Below are positions 23,993 through 36,786 of a stretch of 64,000 bases of DNA, piece by piece. The DNA comes from Mycobacterium sp. (GTDB lineage: Bacteria > Actinomycetota > Actinomycetes > Mycobacteriales > Mycobacteriaceae). The DNA is taken from positions 62,001 through 126,000 of the forward strand of contig JAKFVT010000053.1 of the NCBI GenBank assembly GCA_021732005.1, given 5' to 3'. A program made the position numbers and the translations under genes. The notes beneath the pieces were generated by a model. The model did no database searches, was not told the origin of the DNA, and saw nothing but the letters and a program-made list of their open reading frames with translations. Within the stretch, counting starts at the first letter, position 1. Each line of letters opens with the position of its first letter.

Positions 23993-24451
23993 TTACACGG
24001 CCGCCAGCGCCTGCGTCCAAACCGATTGATCGCGTGCCTCGCCGGGCTCCTTGCACTCGGCGAACCGGATGACGCCGCCGCGGTCGATCGCGAAGGTGCC
24101 GCGATTGGCAAAGCCGGCGGCGGCGTTGAACACCCCGTATGCCTGCGCCACCGCACCGTGCGGCCAGAAGTCCGACAGCACCGGGAACGAGAACTTGCTC
24201 TGCGTGGTCCAGACCTTGTGCGTGGGCGGCGGGCCGACGGAGATCGTCAATGTGGCGGTGTCGTCGTTGTCGAACTCGTCCAGATGATCGCGAACGTAGT
24301 CGAGCTCGCCCTGGCAGATGCCGGTGAACGCCAGCGGGAAGAACACCAGCAGCACGTTCTTCGCACCGCGGAAGTCACTGAGCGTGACGGGCTGACCGTT
24401 CTGGTCTTTGAGCGTGAAGTCAGGGGCATCGGATCCGACCCCCACTGTCAC
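23993..24451 (-). CDS. ahpE: One-cysteine peroxiredoxin AhpE
   Basis: 152 residues. The peroxidatic Cys46 sits in [12 protein letters not shown], and no resolving Cys occurs in the usual C-terminal place. Thioredoxin-fold elements [19 protein letters not shown] and [18 protein letters not shown] match M. tuberculosis AhpE (Rv2238c) closely. The enzyme reduces peroxides and peroxynitrite, with mycoredoxin/mycothiol as likely reductant. Its start overlaps the DUF3052 stop by 4 bp (ATGA), so the two are coupled, as in M. tuberculosis. It is the first core gene right of the tRNA. Confidence 0.96.
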   Translation of the reverse strand: MTVGVGSDAPDFTLKDQNGQPVTLSDFRGAKNVLLVFFPLAFTGICQGELDYVRDHLDEFDNDDTATLTISVGPPPTHKVWTTQSKFSFPVLSDFWPHGAVAQAYGVFNAAAGFANRGTFAIDRGGVIRFAECKEPGEARDQSVWTQALAAV

Positions 24452-24876
24452 GAGTGCCTCCCGGCCGCCTTCGACTTCGGCTGCACCAGCCGGCTGGCGA
24501 TCCAGTCCCCCAGATTGGCCGAGCTGGTCTGCATCAATCCCGCGGTGGGCGCCGACTCGGCGATCTCGGCGGGCTGAACATGGCCGGGCTTGCCGGTCTT
24601 GGGTGTCACCACCCAGATGATGCCGTCGTCGGCCAACGGTGCGATCGCATCCATCAACCGGTCCACCAGGTCACCGTCGCCATCCCGCCACCACAGCAGG
24701 ACCACGTCGACCACCTCGTCGGCATCCTCGTCGAGCAGTTCCGCGCCGCTGGCGTCCTCGACGTCGACCCTGATGTCGTCGTCGGTGTCCTCGTCCCAGC
24801 CCAGCTCCTGCACGACCTGATTTTTTTGGATGCCCAGCTTCTGGGCGTAGCTCGGGGGGCCACCCTCCGCGACCAC
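24448..24876 (-). CDS. DUF3052 family protein (Rv2239c-like)
   Basis: 142 residues from a GTG with an AAGGAGG ribosome site. Family features: [27 protein letters not shown], a strongly acidic middle, [38 protein letters not shown] and the C-terminal [14 protein letters not shown]. Widespread in actinobacteria, function unknown. It is the upstream partner of ahpE with a 4-bp overlap, hinting at a link with redox stress or simply a conserved operon. Confidence 0.9.
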   Translation of the reverse strand: MVAEGGPPSYAQKLGIQKNQVVQELGWDEDTDDDIRVDVEDASGAELLDEDADEVVDVVLLWWRDGDGDLVDRLMDAIAPLADDGIIWVVTPKTGKPGHVQPAEIAESAPTAGLMQTSSANLGDWIASRLVQPKSKAAGRHS

Positions 24877-24961
24877 CGTCGGAACCTCCTTGGAATCAGG
24901 GTCGGCTGTCTAAGGGCCTATCGTCGCACGACGACGTCGATTACTCGCCGTGCGGTCGGAA

Positions 24962-25531
24962 TCAGTAGGTCGCGTCGCACAAGCTCAACGCATTCGACCT
25001 GGTGTCGTTGAGGTCCTGGATGGTCTTGTTGAACTCTGCCGGACCTGCGTGTCCGGTGATTGCGCTGGCCGTGGAGTGCGCGCCGTCGACCCATTGCTGG
25101 AACGCAGCCTTCAGTTCGGCCGGGATCGCGTCGGTGATGCTTGCGGCGACGGCGTCGGCGCTCTTGTTCAGCGCGTCGACGGCCGGGCCTTCTGTCGCCG
25201 CGATGTCGGGAGTGGCCTGGTTGAAGGCGCTCACGTAGGCGTTGACCGCGTCGATCGCGTCGGCGCTGGAGGTGGACAGCGTCTCGCAGGTGTCGTGCAT
25301 GGCCTGGGTGGTCAGCGAGGCCTGCCGTTCGGATTCCCGGGCGCTGGACGAGGCGGCCGACTCCGAGACCGACACCGACATCGAGGTCCGGAAGGCCGGG
25401 GCGTCGCGCCCGTTGGCCGACGGCTCACCGCCGGTCACGCTGGTGCAGCCCACCACGCCGGCCAGCACGGCCGCCGCACTGCCGACCAGCAACCCGCCGA
25501 TCCGCAGTCTGCGCGCGTGTCTGATCAGCAC
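24962..25531 (-). CDS. Lipoprotein, Rv2240c-like
   Basis: 189 residues from a GTG. The signal peptide RIGGLLVGSAAAVLAGVVGC ends in a plausible lipobox (GVVGC). A Ser/Glu-rich linker follows, then a helical domain (TTQAMHDTCETLSTSSADAIDAVNAYVSAFNQ ...) and a C-terminal SLCDATY. Two Cys in the mature part could pair. Function unknown. It occupies the Rv2240c position, divergent from aceE, with which it shares a 148-bp promoter region. Confidence 0.82.
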   Translation of the reverse strand: MLIRHARRLRIGGLLVGSAAAVLAGVVGCTSVTGGEPSANGRDAPAFRTSMSVSVSESAASSSARESERQASLTTQAMHDTCETLSTSSADAIDAVNAYVSAFNQATPDIAATEGPAVDALNKSADAVAASITDAIPAELKAAFQQWVDGAHSTASAITGHAGPAEFNKTIQDLNDTRSNALSLCDATY

Positions 25532-25643
25532 CCCGGCAGGTTACCGGGTAACCGCCCTGATCGGCGCAGCGCGAGAAATTCACCAACCCCTGGGTTGACT
25601 ACTCGTCGGTACTGCCCCGATTGCGGCACGATAGAAGGCGGAC

Positions 25644-25660
25644 GGTGCAAAACCTGCACC
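25644..25660. promoter_or_regulatory. Palindrome ahead of aceE
   Basis: GGTGCA-AAACC-TGCACC is a perfect six-base inverted repeat ending 19 bp before the aceE start codon. With one mismatch the arms extend to nine bases (GAcGGTGCA/TGCACCTTC). It could be an operator or an mRNA hairpin near the ribosome site (AAGGAG). No regulator is assigned. Confidence 0.4.
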
Positions 25661-25679
25661 TTCTACTAAGGAGCTGAAG

Positions 25680-28469
<2,790 letters not shown>

Positions 28470-28532
28470 TCCGAGGCCCGCCCGCCCGGGCATTTGGTGG
28501 GAACATCCAGAAAAGCGGCGTAGCTTTTAGGG

Positions 28533-29816
28533 GTGAATGACAACCCGCTCCTGGAGCCTCTGCCGCCATCGGCGCTGGAGCTGCTGGAGAATGTGCCGGA
28601 TTCGACGCTGCGCCGGCTCAAGCAGTACTCCGGCCGGCTGGCCACCCAGGCCATGCAGGCCATGCACGAGCACCTGCCGTTTTTCGGTGAACTGGAAGCC
28701 TCGCAGCGCGCCAGCGTCCAGCTGGTCTTGCAGACGGCGATAGTCAACTTCGCGGAGTGGATCCGCAACCCGCTCAGCAATGTGGGCTACACCGCCGACG
28801 CGTTCGCCCTGGTCCCCCAGGACCTGACCCGCCGGATCGCGCTGGCCCAGACCGTCGACATGGTTCGCGTCAGCATGCAGTACTTCGAGCTGGCGGTCCC
28901 CGCGCTGGGCCGCAACGACGAGCAGCGCACCGCGCTGGCGGTCGGCATCCTGCGCTACAGCCGCGACCTGGCATTCGCAGCGGCAGCCTCCTACGCCGAC
29001 GCCGCCGAGGCCCGTGGATCCTGGGACAGCCGGATGGAGGCCAGCGTCGTCGACGCCGTCGTCCGCGGTGACACCGGTCAGGAGCTGCTGTCCCGGGCCG
29101 CTGCGCTCAACTGGGACACCACCGCGCCCGCGACGGTGGTGGTCGGCACCCCACCGCCCGGACGGGAGGAGCTGGCCAGCGAAGACGTCCGCGAGATCGC
29201 CGCCCGGCACAACCGGGCGGCCCTGGCCGACGTGCACGGCACCTGGCTGATCGGCATCATCTCTGGTCCGCTCGGACCCACCGACAAATTCTTCAAAGAC
29301 CTGATCAACGCCTACTCCGACAGCCCGGTGGTGATCGGGCCGACCGCGCCGATGCTCTCCGCGGCCTACCACAGCGCACGCGAGGCCATTTCAGGGATGA
29401 ACGCCGTCGTCGGGTGGACCGGTGCGCCGCGTCCGGTGTTGGCCCGCGAATTGCTGCCTGAGCGAGCCCTTCTCGGTGACGCCTCGGCGGTCGCGGCGCT
29501 ACACACCGAGATCATGCGGCCCCTGGCCGATGCCGGACCGGCGCTGTCGGAGACCCTCGACGCCTATCTCGACAGCGGCGGCGCAATCGAAGCTTGCGCC
29601 AGAAAATTGTTCGTTCATCCAAACACGGTCCGCTACCGACTCAAGCGGATCGCCGACTTCACCGGCCGTGATCCCACCGTGCCACGCGACGCGTATGTCC
29701 TGCGGGTGGCGTCGACAGTGGGACGGCTGGGCTATCCTGCGCCCCCCAGCACCACGGCAAACAGTTCTGTCGCACAACTCACAGCGCCGTTGGTCGGAAC
29801 TGCGGGCAACGTCTGA
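28533..29816 (+). CDS. mabR: PucR-type transcriptional regulator MabR (Rv2242-like)
   Basis: 427 residues from GTG 28533. The C-terminal DNA-binding domain is the PucR-type helix-turn-helix (SETLDAYLDSGGAIEACARKLFVHPNTVRYRLKRIADFTG). The middle (about 190-310) resembles the GGDEF-derived sensor region found in this family, and the N-terminus is helical. In mycobacteria this protein activates the downstream FAS-II operon by binding its promoter. Here the matching palindrome stands 51 bp after the stop, ahead of fabD. Gene order aceE-mabR-fabD is the M. tuberculosis order. Confidence 0.92.
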   Translation: MNDNPLLEPLPPSALELLENVPDSTLRRLKQYSGRLATQAMQAMHEHLPFFGELEASQRASVQLVLQTAIVNFAEWIRNPLSNVGYTADAFALVPQDLTRRIALAQTVDMVRVSMQYFELAVPALGRNDEQRTALAVGILRYSRDLAFAAAASYADAAEARGSWDSRMEASVVDAVVRGDTGQELLSRAAALNWDTTAPATVVVGTPPPGREELASEDVREIAARHNRAALADVHGTWLIGIISGPLGPTDKFFKDLINAYSDSPVVIGPTAPMLSAAYHSAREAISGMNAVVGWTGAPRPVLARELLPERALLGDASAVAALHTEIMRPLADAGPALSETLDAYLDSGGAIEACARKLFVHPNTVRYRLKRIADFTGRDPTVPRDAYVLRVASTVGRLGYPAPPSTTANSSVAQLTAPLVGTAGNV

Positions 29817-29866
29817 TAAGGGCAGTAGATCGCGGCAAGGTATCGGGGATGTCGCATCACATGCAC

Positions 29867-29887
29867 TTTTGTGGGACCTCCACAAAA
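29867..29887. promoter_or_regulatory. Probable MabR operator of the FAS-II operon
   Basis: TTTTGTGG-GACCT-CCACAAAA is a perfect eight-base inverted repeat 65 bp upstream of the fabD start. It fits TTTTGT-N9-ACAAAA, the MabR motif as I remember it. A TANNNT hexamer (TAATCT, 29905-29910) lies 18 bp downstream and may be the -10, placing the site in an activator position. Confidence 0.7.
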
Positions 29888-29952
29888 ACCTAAGACGAGG
29901 TTCATAATCTCTTACACCGTGCAGATTCGGTTTCACAGTGTTCTCTTAAAGA

Positions 29953-30888
29953 GTGCCTCATGAACCCGTGATCGCATTGCTGGCGCCCGGACAGGGCTCG
30001 CAGACCCCCGGCATGCTCGAGCCTTGGCTGGAGCTGCCCGGCGCGGCCGACCAGATCAAGACCTGGTCGGACATCGCCGGTCTCGACCTTGCCCGCCTGG
30101 GCACCACCGCAACTGCCGACGAGATCACCGACACCGCGGTCACCCAGCCGCTGGTTGTCGCGGCGACCCTGCTTGCCAACGCCGAGCTGACCAAGCGCGG
30201 CACGCTCGCCGGGCGCAAGACCGTCGTGGCCGGTCACTCCGTCGGCGAGATCGCGGCGTACGCGATCGCCGGCGTCATCTCCCCTGACGACGCGGTCAAG
30301 CTGGCCGCCGTCCGCGGGTCTGAGATGGCCAAGGCCTGCGCCGTCGAGCCGACCGGCATGTCCGCGATCCTGGGCGGCGACGAGGCCGAGGTGTTGGAAG
30401 CGCTGGCACGTCTTGACCTGATCCCCGCCAACCGCAACGCCGCAGGCCAGATCGTGGCCGCCGGCGCCATCGCAGCGCTGGAGAAGCTGGCCGAGGATCC
30501 GCCGGCCAAGGCCCGCGTGCGTCAACTGGCCACCGCAGGCGCGTTCCACACCCACTACATGGCGTCCGCGCTGGACGGATACGCGGCAGCGGTGGCAACG
30601 ACTGCAGCGTCGGAGCCCACCACCACGCTGCTGAGCAATGCCGACGGTCAGCCGGTAGCGTCTGCGAGAGACGCGATGGAGAAGCTCGTCGCGCAACTCA
30701 CCCGCCCGGTGCGCTGGGATCTGTGCACCGACACCATGCGCCAGCTCTTTGAGAACGCAGAGGGCTCAGCGATCGTCGAGTTCCCGCCCGCGGGCACTTT
30801 GGCTGGAATCGCCAAACGAGAACTTCGGGGAGTCGCCAACCGTGCGATCAAGACCCCCGCAGACCTGGACGGACTCACCGAGCTCTAA
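29953..30888 (+). CDS. fabD: Malonyl-CoA:AcpM transacylase FabD
   Basis: 311 residues from GTG 29953; GTG 29968 would give the M. tuberculosis-like N-terminus MIALLAPGQGSQ and is equally possible, since neither start has a good ribosome site. Catalytic Ser96 lies in GHSVGEIAAY, the malonyl-binding Arg in AAVRGSEMAKAC, and the catalytic His in GAFHTHYM. The enzyme loads malonyl onto AcpM for mycolic acid elongation. First gene of the fabD-acpM-kasA-kasB-accD6 operon and immediately downstream of the MabR palindrome. Confidence 0.95.
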   Translation: MPHEPVIALLAPGQGSQTPGMLEPWLELPGAADQIKTWSDIAGLDLARLGTTATADEITDTAVTQPLVVAATLLANAELTKRGTLAGRKTVVAGHSVGEIAAYAIAGVISPDDAVKLAAVRGSEMAKACAVEPTGMSAILGGDEAEVLEALARLDLIPANRNAAGQIVAAGAIAALEKLAEDPPAKARVRQLATAGAFHTHYMASALDGYAAAVATTAASEPTTTLLSNADGQPVASARDAMEKLVAQLTRPVRWDLCTDTMRQLFENAEGSAIVEFPPAGTLAGIAKRELRGVANRAIKTPADLDGLTEL

Positions 30889-30988
30889 TCACCCCGGCCG
30901 ACCAGGACAACCACATAGCAAGCCCCGTTACGAAGTAACAAATCACGACAAGTACCCAAGTAGCACAACCGATTACGAAGGAGCCACC

Positions 30989-31285
30989 GTGCCCGCCTCT
31001 CAGGAAGAAATCATCGCCGGTCTCGCCGAGATCATCGAAGAAGTGACCGGCATCGAGCCGTCTGAGGTCACCCCGGAGAAGTCGTTCGTCGACGATCTGG
31101 ACATCGACTCGCTGTCGATGGTGGAGATCGCCGTTCAGACCGAGGACAAGTACGGCGTGAAGATCCCCGACGAAGACCTCGCGGGTCTGCGCACCGTCGG
31201 TGACGTCGTGAACTACATCCAGAAGCTCGAAGAGGAGAACCCGGAGGCTGCTGCCGCCCTGCGCGAGAAGTTCGCGGGCGAATGA
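30989..31285 (+). CDS. acpM: Meromycolate-extension acyl carrier protein AcpM
   Basis: 98 residues from GTG 30989 with a GAAGGAG ribosome site. The phosphopantetheine attachment Ser41 is in [15 protein letters not shown]. The four-helix ACP core ([38 protein letters not shown]) is followed by a short tail ending REKFAGE. M. tuberculosis AcpM has about 17 more residues at the C-terminus; the shorter form is what rapid growers have. The stop overlaps the kasA start by 4 bp, giving translational coupling. Confidence 0.97.
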   Translation: MPASQEEIIAGLAEIIEEVTGIEPSEVTPEKSFVDDLDIDSLSMVEIAVQTEDKYGVKIPDEDLAGLRTVGDVVNYIQKLEEENPEAAAALREKFAGE

Positions 31286-32532
31286 GCAGGCCTTCCACTG
31301 CTAACGGCGGTTTCCCTAGCGTTGTCGTGACCGCCGTCGAGGCCACCACGGCGCTCGCCACGGACATCGAGAGCACGTGGAAGGGCTTGTTGGCAGGCGA
31401 CAGCGGCATCCGCATTCTCGAGGACGAGTTCGTCGACAAGTGGGACCTGCCGGTCCGTATCGGCGGTCACCTCGTCGAGGACATGGACAGCAACCTCACC
31501 CGTGTCGAACTGCGTCGCAATTCCTACGTGCAACGCATGTCCCTGGTGCTATCCCGACGGCTGTGGGAGAACTCGGGTAAGCCCGAGGTCGACCCGGACC
31601 GCTTCACGGTGGTGATCGGCACGGGTCTGGGTGGCGGCGAGAAGATCGTCGAGACCTACGACGCGATGAACGAGGGCGGGATCCGCAAGGTGTCGCCGCT
31701 GGCCGTTCAGATGGTCATGCCGAACGGTGCGGCCGCGGTCGCCGGCCTGGAACTGGGCGCCCGCGCCGGGGTCATCACCCCGGTGTCGGCGTGCTCGTCC
31801 GGGTCGGAGGCCATCGCCCACGGGTGGCGGCAGATCGTGATGGGCGACGCGGACTTCGCGGTCGTCGGCGGTGTCGAGGGCACCATTGAGGCGCTGCCGA
31901 TCGCTGCGTTCTCAATGATGCGCGCCATGTCGACGCGCAACGACGACCCCCAAGGTGCGTCGCGCCCGTTCGACAAGGATCGCGACGGGTTCGTCTTCGG
32001 CGAGGCCGGCTGCATGATGATCATCGAGACCGAGGAGCACGCCAAGGCCCGTGGCGCCAAGCCGCTGGCCCGGCTCTTGGGTGCGGGCATCACCTCGGAT
32101 GCCTTCCACATGGTGGCTCCGTCACCCGACGGTCTGCGCGCAGGCGCGGCGATGAAGCGGGCTATGGAGACGGCTGGCTTGTCCCCCAAGGACATCGACC
32201 ACATCAACGCACACGGAACGGCCACCCCGATCGGTGACACCGCGGAGGCCACTGCTATCCGGGTCGCCGGCTGCGAGCACGCCGCCGTGTACGCGCCGAA
32301 GTCAGCGCTGGGCCATTCCATCGGTGCCGTCGGCGCCTTGGAAGCGGCACTCACGGTGCTGAGTCTGCGCGACGGCGTCATCCCGCCGACGCTGAATTAC
32401 GAAACGCCGGATCCGGAGATCGACCTGGATGTCGTTGCGGGAGAACCGCGTTACGGCGACTACAAGTACGCGATCAACAACTCGTTCGGATTCGGAGGGC
32501 ACAACGTCGCGCTCACCTTCGGGCGGTACTGA
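31282..32532 (+). CDS. kasA: Beta-ketoacyl-ACP synthase KasA
   Basis: 416 residues. The full KAS II-type catalytic set sits at M. tuberculosis numbering: Cys171 (VSACSSGSE), His311 (INAHGTATP), Lys340 and His345 ([12 protein letters not shown]). It extends meromycolate chains on AcpM in the FAS-II system and is the target of thiolactomycin. Overlaps acpM by 4 bp. Followed 34 bp later by its paralogue kasB. Confidence 0.97.
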   Translation: MSRPSTANGGFPSVVVTAVEATTALATDIESTWKGLLAGDSGIRILEDEFVDKWDLPVRIGGHLVEDMDSNLTRVELRRNSYVQRMSLVLSRRLWENSGKPEVDPDRFTVVIGTGLGGGEKIVETYDAMNEGGIRKVSPLAVQMVMPNGAAAVAGLELGARAGVITPVSACSSGSEAIAHGWRQIVMGDADFAVVGGVEGTIEALPIAAFSMMRAMSTRNDDPQGASRPFDKDRDGFVFGEAGCMMIIETEEHAKARGAKPLARLLGAGITSDAFHMVAPSPDGLRAGAAMKRAMETAGLSPKDIDHINAHGTATPIGDTAEATAIRVAGCEHAAVYAPKSALGHSIGAVGALEAALTVLSLRDGVIPPTLNYETPDPEIDLDVVAGEPRYGDYKYAINNSFGFGGHNVALTFGRY

Positions 32533-32566
32533 CACCGATCCGGGGGGAAAGGACTAGCAGAAAACA

Positions 32567-33829
32567 ATGGCAGGGTTGACGCGTTTGTCAACGGGGAATG
32601 GCTTCCCCAACGTGGTCGTCACCGGTTTTGCGATGACGACCGCCCTGGCATCCGATGCTGACAGCACGTGGAAGCGGCTGTTGGACGGGCAAAGCGGAAT
32701 CCGGCTTCTCAACGACGAATTCGTCGAGAAGTACGACCTGCCTGTCCGTATCGGAGGGCATCTGGTCGAGGAGTTCGACGGCGAGCTGACTCGCGTCGAA
32801 CTTCGTCGGCTGTCCTATCTGCAAAAGATGTCCACGGTGCTCAGCCGGCGCGTGTGGCAGAACGCCGGTTCGCCCGAGGTGGATCCGAAGCGGCTGATGG
32901 TGTCGATCGGCACCGGCATGGGCTCCACCGAGGAATTGGTGTTCGCCTATGACGGAATGCGCGCCAAAGGCCTCAAAGCGGTGTCGCCGCTTGCGGTCCA
33001 GATGTACATGCCCAACGCCGCCGCGGCGGCCGTCGGCCTCGAACTCAAGGCCAGGGCCGGGGTCATCACCCCGGTCTCGGCGTGCGCGTCGGGGTCGGAG
33101 GGAATCGCCCAGGCATGGCGACAGATCGTTCTCGGCGAAGCCGACATCGCGGTGTGCGGTGGCGTCGAGACCAAGATCGAGGCCGTGCCGATCGCCGGCT
33201 TCGCTCAGATGCGAATTGTCTTGTCCACCACCAACGACGACCCGGCCGGCGCCTGTCGCCCGTTCGACAAGGACCGCAACGGGTTCGTCTTCGGTGAGGG
33301 CGGTGCGCTCCTGGTCATCGAGACCGAGGAGCACGCCAAGGCCCGCGGGGCCAACATCCTCGCGCGCATCATGGGGGCAGGCATCACCTCGGACGGCTAC
33401 CACATCGTGGCGCCCGACCCGAACGGTGAGCAGGCGGGACACGCGATCACCCGGGCAATCCAGCTCGCGGGTCTCGAGCCCTCCGACATCGATCACATCA
33501 ACGCCCACGCGACGGGCACCCAGGTGGGTGACGTCGCGGAAGGCAAAGCGATCAACAATGCGCTCGGCAAGCACCGGCCGGCCGTCTACGCGCCCAAATC
33601 GGCGCTGGGCCACTCGGTGGGCGCCGTCGGCGCGGTGGAGTCGATCCTCACCGTGTTGGCGCTGCGGGACGGCGTCGTGCCGCCCACGCTCAACTTGCGG
33701 AACCTCGATCCGGAGATCGATCTGGACGTGGTGGCCGGTGAACCCCGGCCAGGCAACTACCAGTACGCGATCAACAACTCGTTCGGATTCGGTGGTCACA
33801 ACGTCGCGATCGCCTTCGGGAAGTACTGA
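32567..33829 (+). CDS. kasB: Beta-ketoacyl-ACP synthase KasB
   Basis: 420 residues from ATG 32567 with a GGAAAGGA site upstream. Paralogue of KasA with catalytic Cys173 (VSACASGSE), His in INAHATGTQ, and Lys/His in [12 protein letters not shown]. KasB carries out the late elongation cycles that give full-length mycolates. The tandem kasA-kasB pair is a mycobacterial hallmark. The name follows order and residue pattern. Confidence 0.96.
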   Translation: MAGLTRLSTGNGFPNVVVTGFAMTTALASDADSTWKRLLDGQSGIRLLNDEFVEKYDLPVRIGGHLVEEFDGELTRVELRRLSYLQKMSTVLSRRVWQNAGSPEVDPKRLMVSIGTGMGSTEELVFAYDGMRAKGLKAVSPLAVQMYMPNAAAAAVGLELKARAGVITPVSACASGSEGIAQAWRQIVLGEADIAVCGGVETKIEAVPIAGFAQMRIVLSTTNDDPAGACRPFDKDRNGFVFGEGGALLVIETEEHAKARGANILARIMGAGITSDGYHIVAPDPNGEQAGHAITRAIQLAGLEPSDIDHINAHATGTQVGDVAEGKAINNALGKHRPAVYAPKSALGHSVGAVGAVESILTVLALRDGVVPPTLNLRNLDPEIDLDVVAGEPRPGNYQYAINNSFGFGGHNVAIAFGKY

Positions 33830-33883
33830 AATCCAGTGACTCTCGACAGCGTTGACCGACATCCGCGCACTATGGAGGTTTAG

Positions 33884-35305
33884 ATGACGATCATGGCCCC
33901 TGAGACGGTCGGCGAATCCCTCGACCCTCGCGACCCGCTGCTGCGGCTGTCCACGTTCTTCGACGACGGCAGCGTGCAGCTGCTGCACGAGCGTGACCGC
34001 TCCGGTGTGCTGGCCGCGGCGGGCACCGTCAACGGTGTGCGCACGATCGCCTTCTGCACCGACGGCACCGTCATGGGTGGCGCCATGGGCGTGGAGGGCT
34101 GCCAACACATCGTCACCGCGTACGACACCGCCATCGAGGAGCAGAGCCCGATCGTGGGCATCTGGCACTCCGGCGGTGCGCGTCTGGCGGAGGGCGTGAA
34201 AGCGCTGCATGCGGTGGGGCTGGTCTTCGAAGCCATGATCCGCGCGTCGGGTTACATCCCCCAGATTTCGGTCGTGGTCGGCTTCGCCGCCGGCGGCGCG
34301 GCCTACGGTCCCGCACTGACCGACATCGTCATCATGGCCCAGGAGGGCCGGGTGTTCGTCACCGGACCCGACGTGGTGCGCAGCGTGACCGGCGAGGACG
34401 TCGACATGGCCTCCCTAGGTGGCCCCGACACCCACCACAAGAAGTCCGGTGTGTGCCACATCGTCGCCACCGACGAGCTCGACGCCTACGAGCGCGGTCG
34501 GCGGTTGATCGGGTTGTTCTCCCAGCAGGGCCATTTCGACCGCAGTAAGGCCGAGGCCGGCGACTCCGACCTGCACGCGCTGCTGCCCGAGTCGCCCCGT
34601 CGCGCCTACGACGTGCATCCGTTGGTGGAGGCACTGCTCGATGCGGACACCCCGTTCGAGGAATTCCAGGGCAAGTGGGCGCCCTCGATCGTCGTCGGCC
34701 TGGGCCGGTTGTCCGGCCGCACCGTCGGCGTCATCGCCAACAACCCGCTGCGCCTCGGCGGCTGCCTGAACTCTGAAAGTGCGGAGAAGTCAGCGCGTTT
34801 CGTGCGGCTGTGCGATGCCTTCGGCATCCCGCTGGTCGTGGTCGTCGACGTGCCCGGCTACCTGCCCGGCGTGGACCAGGAGTGGGGCGGAGTCGTGCGC
34901 CGCGGCGCCAAGCTGCTGCACGCCTTCGGTGAGGCTACGGTTCCCCGGGTGACGCTGGTGACGCGAAAGATCTACGGCGGGGCCTACATTGCGATGAACT
35001 CGCGCTCGCTGGGTGCCACGAAGGTGTTCGCCTGGCCGGACGCCGAGGTCGCCGTCATGGGTGCCAAGGCCGCTGTGGGCATCCTGCACAAGAAGAAGCT
35101 CGCCGCCGCACCGGATCACGAACGCGAAGCGCTGCACGAGGAATTGGCGGCCGAGCATGAGCGGATTGCCGGCGGCGTGGACAGTGCGGTCGAGATCGGC
35201 GTGGTCGACGAGAAGATCGACCCGGCCCACACCCGCAGCAAGCTGACCCAGGCACTCGCCGAGGCGCCGGCCCGTCGCGGACGCCACAAGAACATCCCGC
35301 TGTAG
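33884..35305 (+). CDS. accD6: Acyl-CoA carboxylase beta subunit AccD6
   Basis: 473 residues, the same length as M. tuberculosis AccD6 (Rv2247). It is a carboxyltransferase that makes malonyl-CoA for FAS with a biotinylated AccA subunit encoded elsewhere. Crotonase-like halves are visible: WHSGGARLAEGVKALHAVG and SVVVGFAAGGAAYGPALTD form the acyl-CoA pocket, while VVDVPGYLPGVDQEWGGVVRRGAKL and KIYGGAYIAMNSRSLGA form the biotin pocket. The C-terminus RRGRHKNIPL is conserved. Last gene of the FAS-II operon; the next gene converges 15 bp away. Confidence 0.97.
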   Translation: MTIMAPETVGESLDPRDPLLRLSTFFDDGSVQLLHERDRSGVLAAAGTVNGVRTIAFCTDGTVMGGAMGVEGCQHIVTAYDTAIEEQSPIVGIWHSGGARLAEGVKALHAVGLVFEAMIRASGYIPQISVVVGFAAGGAAYGPALTDIVIMAQEGRVFVTGPDVVRSVTGEDVDMASLGGPDTHHKKSGVCHIVATDELDAYERGRRLIGLFSQQGHFDRSKAEAGDSDLHALLPESPRRAYDVHPLVEALLDADTPFEEFQGKWAPSIVVGLGRLSGRTVGVIANNPLRLGGCLNSESAEKSARFVRLCDAFGIPLVVVVDVPGYLPGVDQEWGGVVRRGAKLLHAFGEATVPRVTLVTRKIYGGAYIAMNSRSLGATKVFAWPDAEVAVMGAKAAVGILHKKKLAAAPDHEREALHEELAAEHERIAGGVDSAVEIGVVDEKIDPAHTRSKLTQALAEAPARRGRHKNIPL

Positions 35306-35320
35306 TTTTCTCGCGCGACG

Positions 35321-36709
35321 TCAGGTCCGCGCCACCTCGGCTTCGACGGTGGGTTGCTCCTCGTGGGGACGATTGCGGTTGAACCGTCTGGTGACGAAGT
35401 ACAGCACCACGACCACGCCCCACGACAGCACGCTCAGCACCAGCTGCGAGCGCAGCTTGTCGTCCAGGTACATCTGCACCAGGATGGCCAGCATCGCGAC
35501 CACGGTGAGGATGGACAGCACCGGGAACAACCACATCTTCAGTGTCAGTTCCGCATCGCGGTGGCGGTAGCGCAGGACGATCTGCGAGATCGCGATCAGC
35601 AGGTAGACGAACAGGATGATCGCCCCGCTGGAGTTGAGCAGGAACGCGAAGATCGTCTTCTCGGCGAACGCGGCGGCGATGACGCAGGCGAAGCCGACGA
35701 TTGACGAGAAGAGGATCGCGTTGGCCGGCACGCCGCGTGGTGTCACCTTCACCAGAAGCTTGGGAGCTTCGCGACGGGCGGCCAGCACGAACAGCATTCG
35801 TGATGCGGTGTACATCCCGGAGTTCAGGCAACTCAGCACCGCCGTCAGCACCACCGCGTTCATGATGTGGTCGGCGTATGGGATGCCCATCTTGGTGAAC
35901 GCCGCCACGAACGGTGAGGCGGCCAGGTTCTTGTCGTTCCACGGCACGATCGTCACGACCAGGAACACCGCCAGCACATAGAACACCAGGATTCGCATGA
36001 CCACCGAGTTGGACGCTCGGGCAACGGCTTTCTCGGGATCTGACGACTCGGCGGCGGCGATCGTGGCGATCTCGGGGCCGACCATGGAGAAGATCACCGT
36101 CACGATCCCGACGGTGATGACCCCGGCCCCCATCGGCATGAAACCGTCGTGGCTGGTGAGGTTCGAGAAGTCGACCGACTTGTTGGGCCACAGGCCCAGT
36201 ACGAAGCATGCCCCGATGGCGATGAAGGCGAGGATGGCCGCCACCTTTATCCCGGCGAACCAGAACTCGAACTCGCCATAGGACTTGACCGAGAAAAGGT
36301 TCGTCGCTGTCATCAGCACCATGAAGATCAACGCGCACAACCACAGTGGGACGTCGAGCCAGTACTGGACGATCTTCGCGCCGGCAATCGCCTCGAACCC
36401 GACGACGATCACCCAGAAGTACCAGTAGAGCCAGCCCACGGAGAACCCCGTCCAATGCCCCAGGGCGTCGCGGGAGTAGTCGGCGAACGAGCCGGTCGAC
36501 GGGTTTGCCACCGCCATCTCGGCCAGCATCCGCATGACCATCACGATCAGCACACCGGATAGCGCGTACGTGATGAAGGCGCCCGGTCCGGTATCCCCGA
36601 TCACCACACCGGAGCCCACGAACAGGCCGGCGCCGATCACGCCGCCGATCGCGATCATCCGTAGTTGTCGCTGGTTGAGGGCCTTTTTCAAGGCTGGTGT
36701 CGCTGCCAT
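35321..36709 (-). CDS. APC-superfamily amino-acid permease (GABA permease-like)
   Basis: 462 residues with twelve hydrophobic segments. The first helix region RQLRMIAIGGVIGAGLFVGSG carries the substrate-binding IGAGLF motif of amino-acid/polyamine permeases. The pattern around ANPSTGSFADYSRDALGHWTGFSVGWLYW places it in the AAT group with GabP, AnsP and CycA. Charged C-terminal tail. Substrate cannot be fixed by reading; GABA or another small amino acid is likely. In M. tuberculosis a different small gene lies between accD6 and glpD1, so this permease is lineage-specific here. Confidence 0.88.
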   Translation of the reverse strand: MAATPALKKALNQRQLRMIAIGGVIGAGLFVGSGVVIGDTGPGAFITYALSGVLIVMVMRMLAEMAVANPSTGSFADYSRDALGHWTGFSVGWLYWYFWVIVVGFEAIAGAKIVQYWLDVPLWLCALIFMVLMTATNLFSVKSYGEFEFWFAGIKVAAILAFIAIGACFVLGLWPNKSVDFSNLTSHDGFMPMGAGVITVGIVTVIFSMVGPEIATIAAAESSDPEKAVARASNSVVMRILVFYVLAVFLVVTIVPWNDKNLAASPFVAAFTKMGIPYADHIMNAVVLTAVLSCLNSGMYTASRMLFVLAARREAPKLLVKVTPRGVPANAILFSSIVGFACVIAAAFAEKTIFAFLLNSSGAIILFVYLLIAISQIVLRYRHRDAELTLKMWLFPVLSILTVVAMLAILVQMYLDDKLRSQLVLSVLSWGVVVVLYFVTRRFNRNRPHEEQPTVEAEVART

Positions 36710-36786
36710 GACGCGTCCTCCGGCTTCGTGAATGGACGTTGAATGCCCACTTACGAGTCCGTTTATGCGTCGGTTCTCAGCGGCCC

